A stretch of 64,000 nucleotides of DNA from Psoroptes ovis. Lineage: Eukaryota; Arthropoda; Arachnida; Sarcoptiformes; Psoroptidae. The notes under the pieces are model-generated. The model was not told the origin of the DNA, made no database searches, and saw nothing but the letters and a program-made list of their open reading frames with translations. Each line of letters starts with the position of its first letter. The first letter of the stretch is position 1. The stretch lies in assembly GCA_002943765.1 (NCBI GenBank), contig PQWQ01000001.1, forward strand, positions 1,674,001 to 1,738,000, read 5' to 3'. A program made the position numbers and the translations under genes. Shown here one piece after another: positions 34,016 to 47,236 of this stretch.

Positions 34016-37000
34016 ATGGACTCAAATATCAACAATATAACAACTACAACATCAATAACAACAACAGATGAAATGATGAATAATAATAATGGTGGTAATC
34101 ATTTGTATGAAATTAAAACAAATAATGCAGAAAATTCTGAATCAAATGATTCATCGGTAATAATGATGAATAATGATAGTAAACGTTTTAATTTAAGAAC
34201 TAGAAAACGAAAAAATTCTAATTTTTTTGAATCAAATAATGTTGATAATATGGTACATAAAAAAAGTCGATTCTCGAATGATAATAACAATGATAATGGC
34301 GCTAAATGTATGAATGGACAAAAAGAAAATTCTAATACTAATAATATTGACAATGATGATGATAATATTAATAATAACAATGAAAAATCTTCATTAAACA
34401 ATGGTTATAATAATGGAGAAAAACATAGTAAAAGAATGGTCATTTATAAAAATAATTCTTATTTAGCTGTACGTAATGAGCATAACAGTTTTTATTTGTG
34501 TCAAGCTAAACAAAATATTTATAAAAATGGGCGTAAAATAAAAATCAAATGGTTTAGCAATGATGATGATGAAAATATTTATCGTCCAGATTATGATAAT
34601 TATATTGATTTTGAAAGTATACTCACTGATGTACGAGTAAAACGTGAAAAAGATGGTGTTTCATTACCCGATGGTGAAAAAAATCGTGCCCTAAATATTT
34701 TACAACGGGCGCTTGATGTTGAAAAGGGTATAGATTTACCACCAGATCCAAGAAGTGTTTTGAGTGATGGTGTTGATATATCAATCATTTCTGAAGTTGA
34801 TGATGATGATGTATTATGTTTATTCAAAAATCATGATAAAGGTACTAAGAAAAAATCAACAAAACAATTGGATAATAAAAGTGAAAAGATGAATAATGGA
34901 ACTATTTGTGAAACTTCAACATCTTCATCTGTTGCCAATAATAATAATAATGCCATTAATGATCTTCAAAAGCAAACATCAGAATCTAACATATCACCAC
35001 CGAAAAAAGAAAACGAACCAATCGTAGATTCTTTTGATGATAAAAATCATGTTGATACTGATCCGTCAAAACCATTATCAAAATGCACAGAGAAAACAGC
35101 AAATAATTATGTACAGATTGAATGTAGAAATGTAAATAAAAAAGCGAAAAAAACATCACTGCCATTCATATCATCATTTGTGTCATCAAAATCATTGATC
35201 AATGCTATAAAATCAAATGATCACGAGTCCTTGAAGAAAATTAGTGAAAAAAATCATGCCAATGATATTTGCTCAATATCGATTCCTCATTCAATAACGA
35301 TACGAAAAAATGCAATTCATTATGCTATATTGAAAGAAGATCTAAAATCAATACAATTACTGAAAGAAATTGAAAACAATATTCCTAATTTTGATAATCA
35401 TTTGTCTTGTTCGATTGAACTAGACCATTGCGAATTGATGATGGATAAAAGTCATTATTCGACTCGTAAAGAATTTCTTTTAGACCAGTCATACATTGAA
35501 TTTTCGTTGAAACAAAATGTCAAACTAAGTTTTATTGAGAAATTGAGACCTTTTTTGAAAACAGACAAGTCAATTTTTGACTTGAAATCTGTAATTATGA
35601 TGATTAAGCGCGGAAATCATGAGAAAGTATCGCAAATAATCGACCAAATGTGTCAAAATCGTGGCGACTATAGAACTTTTCAGCTCATTAAAAGATCATT
35701 GAAAAGTAAAATAACATCAAATTATGACAATAAATGGCTCGAAATTATCGATAATTCAATTCGACTATATCCAATACACGTTGCAGCAATAAATCCCGAT
35801 CCATCAATTTTTTATCACATAACATCTATCTCATCCAAACAAATATATCAAAATGACTGCCAAAATTGGTCACCAATTCATTTTGCTTCAGTATGCCAAA
35901 GTAAGCTTTTAAAATGTTTTACGAGATGAAATTATTAATTTTTTCTCATCTTTATAGCATTCTTTAATCTTAAACATTTGCTCAATTTAGGCGTATCAGC
36001 ATGTCTTATTGATTCAAAAGGAAATACACCATTGCATTTAGCATCAAAATATAATCGATTACACAATGCAGACTTGATTATAAAATATGAATCTTCCAAA
36101 AGTGGAATTTTCTACACATATAATTATAAAGGTTACATACCTTTTCATGTTGCATGCCAAAAAGGTCACATCGAACTAGTGAAATTATTCATCAATAATG
36201 AAATTGAAATTGATTTCGCGTCATCGACACATTCCAGCGAATTGACAGCATTGATGATTGCAACAAAATATGGCCATTTAGATGTTGTGAAATTGTTAAT
36301 TGACCAAGGAGCAACTATTAACATCTTTGATAAAAAAAATCGTAGTGCACTAACACATGCTGTGAGTTTTGTTTTCATATTCTGGACGCTTCATAATTTT
36401 TTTAATTGATAATAATTTAATCAATATCATAGATGATCGAAGGTCATTTAGATATTGTAACTTATTTTCTAGAAATAGGTATGAATCCATCTCACAAAGA
36501 CATATTTGGCAACAATCTATTTCATTATGCATTAGCATATGGTTGGTATTCTTGTTTTGAATTACTATTGAAAACAAACATCAATCTAAAAGATACGAAT
36601 ACATTCGGTTTGACACCAATATATGCTGCATTCATGAAAGGACATATTGGATTCATTCAATACATTCTCAAAAAACATATCCTTAATGTAAATGTTCCAG
36701 TAAATGATGCAGGAATCAATTTGACAATGTTGACTTGTTCAAATATAGCCAATGATTTCAATTGTACAACGAATCATCTGCTACAATTATTTGTAGGAAA
36801 ATATAAATGTGATCTTCTCAAGTTTGATTATGAAAAAAATAATGCAGTAAGTAGAATTTTTCATAGTTTATAATTTTAAAAAACTAATATCTATTTTTAT
36901 CAATCAATCAAGTTGCATTATTTATTGAAACATGAAGCAAAATATCGTAATAATGAAACAAAAAATAGCTCAACTGTGATAAATGATAATTTCGAAAATG

Positions 37001-40000
37001 CTTTACATATTCTCATTGAGAATGGTTGTGATATTTATTTAAAAAATGAAAACGGTATATCGCCGATTGAATTTTCATTATCAAATCAATTGTATGGATC
37101 GTTTTCGTGCATTTTTCTTGAACATTATAAAACGAAAAAATTTACAGAAGAATTAAAAACAAATGAACATTTATGGCCAATGATTATTTCGAATATTTTG
37201 AATGAAATTCATTTAAATGAAAATAATTCCATTACTTTTGGTCAATTTATCATCAAAGAAGCCATTGAAGATTCAAATCTATACAAGTTGTTGATGACTT
37301 TATCGTTGAAAACTAATTCAAACGGTGATTTACCGATTGAAATTTTTATAAAATTATCAAGTGAGTATTCATTTCTTTAGATAATGTGCGAAAAATTGAT
37401 TAATTAATACCATTAATCTAATTTTATCATTCAAAACAGAACATATTAAATTAGCTGGTATTGACAAGGATAATTACATTGTCGATTTTTTCAATTTTTT
37501 AGCCAAATTTTATGATAATGATTTTATAAATGATTTGAATTTATTACATCTTGCCGCAGAATATGCACCGAAATGTATCACAGAACAATTATTGAAAAAT
37601 TTAAAATCATCATCAACAACGTTTGATGTACCCAACGAATCAGATCAAACACCATTAATGATTGCATTAATCAGTGATAATAATGATGCTATTGAAACAT
37701 TTTTATCATCAACACAAATTAATATAGATTACGAAATTGACAATGTATCTTGTTTCTTTTATTATCTTAAAAATTGTACATCTTTAAGGGTTTGTTCAAA
37801 ATTTTTGAAATTTGGTGCCAAATTGAAATCACTCGATAAAATGGGTAACACTTGTTTGCATCTTATCTGTGCAAACATCGAAAGACCATATTTCATAGAA
37901 ACATTGAAAAGTTTTCTTGAAAATGGTGTTGATATCGGTAAAATCAATTATCAAGGTAATGAACATGTAATATTTGCTATATTTTTGAAATTAAAATATA
38001 ATTTCTTTCTTTTAATAGGACAAACTGCTCTTCATGTAGCATTTGCAAACAATAAGTTTTCATCAACATTGATTTCAGCACTGAACATTCTGATGTCAAC
38101 AAATAAAATCGATTTATATGTCAAAGATTTGAATGGATATAATGCCTTCAATTATTTATTTATGAATGACGCTTCAATCGATCCATTAGATTTATTCATC
38201 AAAATGGATCGAACCAATAAATTGAATTTATCTGAAATTTTAGATGCCAAACAAATGAATCTATTACATTATGCAGCTAAAAAAGGCTTTGCAAAAAGTT
38301 TGACATATTTTCTTCAATACATTGATCCAAATTTGGTTGATTATGACAACTATTCGCCACTGTCCTTGGCCATTCTAAATGGTCATCAGGGTAAGTGAAT
38401 CCTATCTGAAATTTAATCATTTTCTTATTTATGCATACAAACTTGAACAGAATGTACAATGATATTGTTGAAATCGAAAAAGAATCAAATTCTTGACAAT
38501 CTAGAATTTATATTACGAAAAAATATAAAAATCAATCTTTTATCTCACATCTTGGAAAATAACTGGAAAGGTTTGCTTTAAATTCTAAGTATCATTAATT
38601 TAATAATTATTCTCATTGCTAGATGCATTATTTTTGATCGAAGAGAAAGCCATACAACAAAAAGAGATGAATGAGCTGATACAAATATCAATAAAATCAC
38701 AATGTTTATCATACACAACGAAATTGATACAATCAAATAAATCTATATTGAAAGAATATGATCGTATTTATTTACAACTATTTGCCAAATATACAAGTTC
38801 TGAATTATCAATCGAAGTACAAAATGAATTTTTAAAACATTTTCATAGTACAGATCTATTATCGACAATTTTTGTTGACATATTCAAATCAGCATTCCAA
38901 AATTGGAATTCAAAATTATGTGATAAATTGATAAAAACTTATGGTATCGACAACATATGGCGTAGAATTAAAGAAAAAAATGTTAAATTACTACCTCTTT
39001 GTTTCAAAAGATTAATATATAACAATCGTGATCTGCCTGAAGATATGATGAATTTGATCGAATTATTTCTGCAAAAGAATGATTGTCATAATGATATCAA
39101 TGTATTATCTAGCTATCCCATTAGAGAAAATGAAAATTTTATCAAAAAAAGATATCAAACATATAGTGAATATGATGATCGCTATCAGAACTGTTTTTCA
39201 TCGATCAAATATTCTCCATTGATAATAGCCATTATAATGAAATCTTATTCAACCGTTGAATGGTTATTGAAGTTACAAGTTGGAAAAAAATTCATTGTTG
39301 ACATGAATTTCTGTGATTCAAATGAACGCACACCATTGATGCATGCCATACTAGTGAATAATACGAAAATAATTCAATTATTTTTAGACAATGCAAACAC
39401 AAGAATGAAAAATGAAACAAAATTAAGAATTTTGAAAAGAGACATCAATCAAATGACAGTATTTCACTATTTAATTTCACCATTCAAATTTGGAAATTAT
39501 CTTAGTTCCAATATCATTTATTCTGAATTATGGAATATGATGGATATTAAATCGAAGAGTGAAACATTGATAAATGAATTATATAAATTTGCCGTAGACA
39601 GAAATGCAGCACAATTGATTGAATTTATGGAAGAAACAATATTGCATTTAAATAAAAAATCTTATGTAATTCCTAATCATCACAATCTGAATGAACAATC
39701 TCTTGATTGTGAATCAACAATTGAATCATTAGGCAATGAAAATAATGTGGATTTCAATCATTCTACATTGACATCGAATTTAATCCATAAGTGAGTCTCG
39801 TATTTTAAGTTGTATTTCATTAAATTCAATTTTCTTTTTAATTATCACAAATTTATAGAATAATAATCAAAAATGAAAATTCTCAAACACCTTTCGATGT
39901 TATGTTCACCAAATTAGAATACGAAAATTATGATTATGTTTATCATTTCTATAAAATGAGATTATCATCATATGGAAATGTCAAATATTGTTTATCAAAT

Positions 40001-41474
40001 TGTTGGGGAATAGTGGGAACAACTGGAAACACAATGAAAATATATTACGATTCAAAAGAAAAAAGTATTGAAAAATTTAAAATGATTTTTAAGAAAAAAT
40101 CTGGAATAGATTGGGATGAATGTAATGATGAATATGTTGAAAATAAGTTGAAAGCTGGCGAAAATAATTTTGAAACAATCTCCAACAATTATGATGATAA
40201 ATTTTTTGAAAAAATTCATTCATCATTAAATCATCTTAAATGTAATGATAATTTTAAAAAACTTTTGCAAAAATTCATGAAAATATTTCGAATGGAAATC
40301 GATACCAATAACATTATGATGAATAAATCATATAAATTTCTGAACAAGAAATCGATTGATAATTGTTTATGTGAGTAATTCATTCATTCATTGAGCAATT
40401 TTTATTCTAATTTCCAATTTTCAATATGATTCGTTCTAAAACAGTTATTTTAAATCGATTATCAAAATTAATAACATTCAAAAATTTGAATAGAAATGAA
40501 AATATTTCAAAAGATAGAAAATTATTCCATGATATTATTGATTTAAGTGAAAATTTTTATTACAACATAAAAATATATGGCCAACATTATGATCGATTGA
40601 AACCAATATTCGAAATGGAAACAATTATTCAAATGGTAGACATAATCCTTAGATTGAAAACAATGATTACAACATTAGAATCATTGCAAACGATTTTTAA
40701 AGATCCAAATGTTAAATTTGATTCATTACTTAGTTGGCAATGTACAAAATTGAACGATCTGCATGAAATCGATTTTATCTATACCTATTTGAATGTACCA
40801 GATAATTATGATTTCGATAATGATAATCATAATGATCAAAATTATGGAATTTACAAATTCACCAACAATGAACCATCATCAGTAGAATCATCTCAATTAA
40901 ATGGTCGATATCTTCTTTGGTATCGAATGAGAAAATATGAATTTATCAATTTTTTCATCAATGGTTTTGATGCTCGATTATTATTTTTAGATTCAAAATT
41001 GACATTTATCCTAAATGTAAGTTTTCAAATCTTATGATTGAAAGAATTTCTGATAAAATTTTTATTCCGCTATCAGGGTGTATGTATGACCAATAAAATC
41101 CATCGTAATGACGATACGAAAGATGATATTTATATAATTTGTGAAGCTTTGATACAAAATCCTATTGAAATTGATAATACTTTTGATACATTGACCTATG
41201 AAAATTATGAAAATATGATCAAGAACAAAGACTGTATTATATTATCCACAAATAATTATGATCAACAACGCATCGATGATTCTATTCAATGGAATGGTAT
41301 GTTTATTTAATTCTTACAATTTAACCAATAAATTTAATAAATTTTTTTCTTCTATTCAATTTCATAGGTTGTATAGTTCCTATAGATCATAATGATGATA
41401 ATGTGAAACAATTTATACATTTAAAACCTAATCAATTGAAACCACGTTATTTATTAGTAAATTGTCCGAATTGA
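34016..41474 (+). CDS. Giant ankyrin-repeat, WGR and PARP-like protein with degenerate catalytic site
   Basis: Twelve exons (34016-35900, 35958-36361, 36433-36846, 36913-37360, 37440-37955, 38019-38390, 38451-38570, 38623-39790, 39859-40370, 40445-41016, 41077-41296, 41368-41474) give 2245 residues. The N-terminal 400 are Asn/Asp-rich and basic (RTRKRK, a likely nuclear signal), around a conserved-looking block with IKIKWFSND and IDFESILTDVRV. A long array of ankyrin repeats follows (NTPLHLASKYN, IPFHVACQKGHIELVKLF). A WGR-type domain (YCLSNCWGIVGTTGNTMK, about residue 1820) leads to a PARP helical regulatory region and a C-terminal PARP fold. The architecture and size resemble the C. elegans tankyrase-like PARP PME-5. 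The H-Y-E triad is gone: LLWHGSR is LLWYRMR, GIYFAD is GVCMTN, and NEYIV is NGCIV. It is probably a non-catalytic scaffold, possibly in chromatin or DNA damage. Confidence 0.85.
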
Positions 41475-42006
41475 TCAAAGATTTCAATTGTCATGAATAC
41501 TTGCCGATAAGTCAAATTCATCACTACGCACACACGATCTCGAAAAAGTTCAGTTAAAATTTTTGGGAATGATCTTTTTTTCTCAGACAAGCCGCTTATT
41601 ATCAGCGAGTAATTTCAATGATTGATCATTTGAAACAACGACAAACGACAACGATTATGATAAAAGAAAAAAATGTCTAGTCTTTATCAATTATTATTTT
41701 AATTTATAATTATGATTTTTGAATTCAATTATTTGAAAAATCTTATTTTAAATTATTTTTGTGTTTAAAAAAATTTTATTTTGTAATTTTTTTTTTAAAT
41801 GAATTAATTATTTCAATTTAAATAAATTTTTCATTGATCAAATTCGAATTAACCGCCAAAATAACACGGCAAAAATGCCGTGTTGTGATGAAAGAAGAAA
41901 ATGGTGGCACAGTCGCTGCAGCGTGTGTGATTGGGCCGACGATATTTTGATTTATTTTCAAATATTCAATTCAACATTTAATTGTGTTTAAAAAGAAAAA
42001 TAAAAG
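41475..42006 (+). promoter_or_regulatory. Intergenic / promoter region of MED23
   Basis: 532 bp after the PARP-like gene. The last 150 bp are richer in GC and hold a perfect hairpin at 41863-41884 (9-bp arms AACACGGCA / TGCCGTGTT, loop AAAA), the palindrome CGCTGCAGCG near 41915 and an inverted CCAAT box (ATTGG) near 41930. These sit 75-145 bp before the MED23 ATG and look like a TATA-less housekeeping promoter. This is inferred from motifs and position. Confidence 0.4.
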
Positions 42007-45000
42007 ATGAATACATTACCATTGATGGACACAGCAGCACCAACAACAAAATCAAACAATCTAAAACCGATTGAAAATTTTGTTGACATGATCATTGTAA
42101 TTATTTCTAATTGAATCAATTGATTATTTTGTTTATTTTCGATTATTTTTGTTTCAGCATCATAATTCACTAGATGAATGTTTTGCCGGCTTCATAAAAA
42201 CATCGTTGAAAACTGATTTAATGAATAAAAATGTGCTACAAAATAAATTGATTAAAATTTTGAGAGAAAGTGAAGAAAATTCGATCGAAATGAATGTTGC
42301 ATATTATATCGATAAATTAGGTAGAACCAATGGACATAAACAAAGTGAACTTTTATTTGAATTTCTTGAAGGAATAATACGGGTCGATTTAGTTAGACCA
42401 ATGTAAGTTACAATTCAACCATGAGTGATCAAATTGATTAATTAATAATACACTTTTTTAGGATTATTTGTAGCAACATTTTATCAATTAATTTTGAATT
42501 AGACAATGAAATTTATTGGGTAAATGGCTTGAATTTTATTGAACGTGTCATACATTTAGTTAAATACAAAGAAGTACGTGATATACTAGGGATTTTATTG
42601 TCTAAAATAACTATGATACCAATCAAATGTTCAAAATCAATTCAAAGACAAGTGAATTCATTTTACAATCTACTATCATTGATTTTGGACCGTGATATAA
42701 GTCTTTTACCAGCTTACCTAGTGTTAGATGAAATCCAGAATAAATTCTTCACTATTTTACAGAATGGAAATGGTCACTGGGTAAGTAATTAAATTCATTG
42801 TCAAATATAATGTTAATTAACATCAATTAATATCAATTTTTTATTTATATTAGGCTTTTTCAAAATTAATTTCAGTATTCGTTGACAGCTTTCGTCCAAT
42901 TGGTATATTTAATAATTTTTTCTTTCAAATAATTCTGATCTTTCATTTATTTAAAAATAGCTAAAATTGTATCGCATTCTGGGCGACCACGAATCATGCC
43001 TATTGTTGGCTATTGTTTTTGGATTAATTCAATGAATTTAGATGAAAAAACAGCTAAATACAAGCTAAAAGGTCTATTGCCATATGATAAAGAATTGAAT
43101 GAACCGCAAATGAAATTATTATTGCAAATAATTGAACAAAATAATTCTCGTGAAACAATAGCACATATACTATCGATAGCAAAACATCAAGATTCAATTA
43201 AAGATATGAATCGTCCAATAAATATTGTTGAAAAATTGATAATTGAATTAATAATTAGTACAATAATCAAAAGTAATGATTATAAAACATTTTCCGATTC
43301 AAATGATTTCGAATCACTAGATTTCAATCAATTGGATAGCAATGAAATTGGACAAATTCTAATCATTTGGAATCATATTTCAGCCACAACACTTTATTTT
43401 GTGTCACAACATCAAAACATTTCATTCATATTGTTGATGAATGGTCTTTTAGAAAAATTATATGAACATCGTAAAACAACGATAAAATGTAGAGAATTTT
43501 TAATGTGGACCATATTGCAAATCATATCAGGATTAGAATCTGATCATCTATCATCAAATGAAATGAATATTATTGTGATCATCAAATTATTGAATTTTTT
43601 ATTCAGCAATGAAAAACAAGAGTTACCGTTGCCTGATTTCCGAAAACGTAACAGTGTTTATATAATGTCAGCTGCATCCATTTTCGTTTATTTGACAACA
43701 TTAAAAAATGAAAACGATCTCGATGTTAATAGATTTGAATCTAGAATACCGATTGCACTCAGATTACACATTGATTATTTACGTTTAAATTCAACTATTA
43801 ATCTATCCAAAGATTTTTCAATTACTATTTTGTGTAATTCATGTACGTATTTTCCAGTTTAATAATTTACATAATTCACATTTTTACTATATATTCACAG
43901 ATCCATCAAATACTGAATCATATTCGAAAATTTATCGATATTTTATTGACAATTTTTTGGAAACAAGAAACAAAGCAGCAAATTCTTCAAACTTAATCCA
44001 ACAAAATGAATCACCAATTTCAATGGAAATACTTGATTCGCTTACATTTCACACTCGCAAAGAGTTAGTTTCCTTTTATCAATTTTATAAAAATTAATTG
44101 TATGTTTTCTCCATTATTTAGATTGACTACATATATAATGAAAGGATTTTCAACAATTATGCACACTAAATCATCGCCAACATTTCCTTCATATTTATTA
44201 GAAACATATTGTCGTACATTATCGGTTAATGATATTGATCAACAAGATGAAACAAAAACATGGAGCCATTTAATGTTACAAATGTCTAAAGTACATGGAT
44301 GGAATTATCTATTCAATTTATTGGAAATTTTTTCTTCTCGTTTACATCGTATTAATTGTGCTAATCAAATACATTTATTACGGCAGCTGTTCAATAAATC
44401 AATTGTTAGCCAAATAAATCATATACAGCTTTATTCGTTTATGGAAAATATTGCATTGAAAATATTTTATGGATTCAATTGTTTTGAATTCATAGCTTTT
44501 TGTACTGTTCGACCTAAAATTGTTGATGAAACATATAATTTTTTGCCACCAGATTCTGAAGAGTTGTATAAAATATTCATCTATACATTAGCACGTGCAA
44601 CACACATAACCGGCACAGAAGCATTATCTAGCGAACAATATGTCCATTGGGTTAAGGAAATTTTGAAAGAAATAAAAAATCTAAATAGTAATTTGACATG
44701 GCCTTCATTTACATTAAAATGCTTTCCACCAATCATTAGTGAATTTTATCAATCAACAGCTTCTACGAAAAAAGAAACAAATCATGCTCAATTAAAAAAG
44801 TCGGTGGATGAAGAATATCGCCGATGGAAATCTATTACAAATGACAATGATCGTATCAAACATTTTACATCGCAAGGAGCTCCGCCACTAATATATTGTC
44901 TTTTGTATAAAATGCTTCTGGACAATGAGCACATACCGCAAGTGTCTTATGTTATTCTTGAAAAAATTGGTGTCAAAGCTCTTTCTACACATCTTCGTAC

Positions 45001-46833
45001 ATTTGCCGATTTTCTTGTCCTGGAATTCGCCAATTTATCCGGCGTCACACATGTCAACAAATCTAAAGAAGCTGTCAATGATCTCATTTGGAAATGTCAT
45101 GTTGTCACATTGGACAAGTTATTGCTATGCTTAGCATTGCGTAGTTTTGAAGGAAATCGTGCTCAAGTTTGTTTTTTCATCATCCAACTGTTAACTTTCA
45201 AGAATCCGGATATTAAAAATCGTGTCAATGATTTTGTAAGCGAAAATTCACCGGAATATTGGCAACAAAACAATTGGACGAAGATTCAAAGCGATTTTCT
45301 CAGAGTAAGTTGAATTATAATATGATTGAATTTTTTCACCACGATTGATCAATTATCAATATTTTATCTCAAGAAATATCCCGAAAAATATTATTTTGAT
45401 CATTTACAAGATGTCAACAATTTGAATAATAGCCAATTGAATATTGCACCCATTTTCAGTAATATCTGTTTACGAATATTACCAGTCTTTGGTTAGTACA
45501 ATTAAAAATTGATTATTAATTTCACTAAGATTAACAAATTATAATTTTGATTGCCCAAAGACATCATCATTCATCGCTTAATTGAAATGCTTTCTGGTGG
45601 AAATGAATTCGTATCGAATTTTGTCGAAACATTACTAGATGAATATGGATGTTTATATAAATTTCATAGTTATCCGATAACGTTTCTGTATAATACTCTC
45701 CATTATTATGAAAGTAATTTGAAAGAGAAAACACGTTTGAAGAAGAAATTGGTTTTTACCATAATCAACGCATTCAAGGAGTATCGTCCGAAAAATTGGT
45801 CCATTTCTGAACCATTTATGAATTATTGTCAGAAAAATAATGAAGATGAATGGAATCCAGGTAATTTTTTGCCACGATTCAAGAGTGAAATTTTCAATTT
45901 TTTATTCACTTGACAATTAGCACCTGAATATTATAAATTTTTAATCGGAAGATTTGTCGATACATTATCAACGCAAAACAAATGTCCATTCAACATGATC
46001 GATTATCGATTTAATGAATTTTCAAATATTCAATGTCATGCTTTGTATGTTACTTGTGTAGAGATATTAGCATTACCTGGCAAAGCATCCGATATATCAA
46101 ATCAATTGATCAATGTAGTAACACAAAGCCATAAGAATATCCACCGGAAAGACATTGAATTATGGATCAATGCTGTAGGATTAATATTCACAGCATTACC
46201 AGATAGTTATTCATCAGTATTGAAAGAACGTCTTGTGGAATTATTGAAAAATCCACGTTCATTTTTAGGCAAGAATTTTTTTCATGTTTTTGATTTTAAA
46301 AACAGTCATTCACATTTCTATGAAAATGATTCAAGCTATACATTAGCATTAACACATTCATTTTGGTATCATGGTACATTTGGACAATTGTGTTTAATGC
46401 CACAATTTATCAAGGAAAAAATCAAACCAATCGTACAAACTGAAGAACAACTTATTTTGGTATGTTATTTTGTCGGACCATTCTTACAGCGTTTGCAAAG
46501 TGAACGAACTAAATGTATAATTGCAATCGCATATGAATTATATCAAATGTTGGATACGGTTGATAAAAAATGTCCTAATCTTTATCATATTGATACAATT
46601 TGTGATTTATTCTATCATTTCAAATGTAAGTTTTTCTTTTTCTTGTTCTTATGTTGACTTTATTCATTTTATTATAAATTTCTCATTTTTTATTCAAATC
46701 AACTCATACAGATCGCTATACTGGTAATTTACTACAAAAATTTATTGATGAGCGTATCGAAACGTTGCGTCCTGAATTGCAAAAAAAATTACGTTTTCTT
46801 TCACAAATTTCCGATGAATCTGTGAATGGTTAA
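42007..46833 (+). CDS. MED23: Mediator complex subunit 23
   Basis: Tail-module subunit of Mediator that links activators such as Elk1 and E1A-type factors to RNA polymerase II. Eleven exons (42007-42096, 42158-42402, 42462-42780, 42854-42902, 42961-43842, 43901-44063, 44122-45304, 45374-45491, 45561-45860, 45921-46625, 46712-46833) give 1391 residues, matching the family length. Recognisable stretches are FVDSFRPI, LKGLLPYDKELNEPQMKLLL, EEYRRWKSITNDNDRIKHF, VRTFADFLVLEF-type sequence (here LRTFADFLVLEFANLSG), RLIEML, IDYRFNEFSNIQCHALYVTC and SYTLALTHSFWYHG. The protein ends LRFLSQISDE, where the family also ends. It is all helical repeats with no enzyme motif. AATAAA at 46858-46863 gives a very short 3' UTR. 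Confidence 0.95.
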
Positions 46834-47236
46834 TTTATATATTTGAAACAAAGTATTAATAAAATTTTTCCATGATATTCAAAATATAATCAGATTATAA
46901 AATTTGATATTTTATAAATAAGTTTGAACAGACAACATTTTACAAAATAATCAAATATATCTACACATTTGGTCGATGATTGTATAAATAGCCAAAAGAG
47001 TGATGTTAATGATGGTGATGATGATACCTGATCAAAACAATTGTTGATGTTGAATTTTGAATTGTTTTGCCACAAATCTGTCTGTTTCAAATTTTATAAT
47101 TTCTATTTTGTTTAAATTGTTTTTTGTTGCTGCTTTTTGTTTTGACAAAGAATTCCTCGATAATAATATTAAAAGAACCAGTGATTCTTTTTTAAATGTT
47201 ATTGATTATATAATTATCAAAATTAAATTCAAAATC
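46834..47236. other. Intergenic, MED23 to USP34
   Basis: About 400 bp of AT-rich DNA with the MED23 polyadenylation hexamer near its left end and the presumed USP34 promoter. Open frames on either strand here have no family resemblance. Confidence 0.5.
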
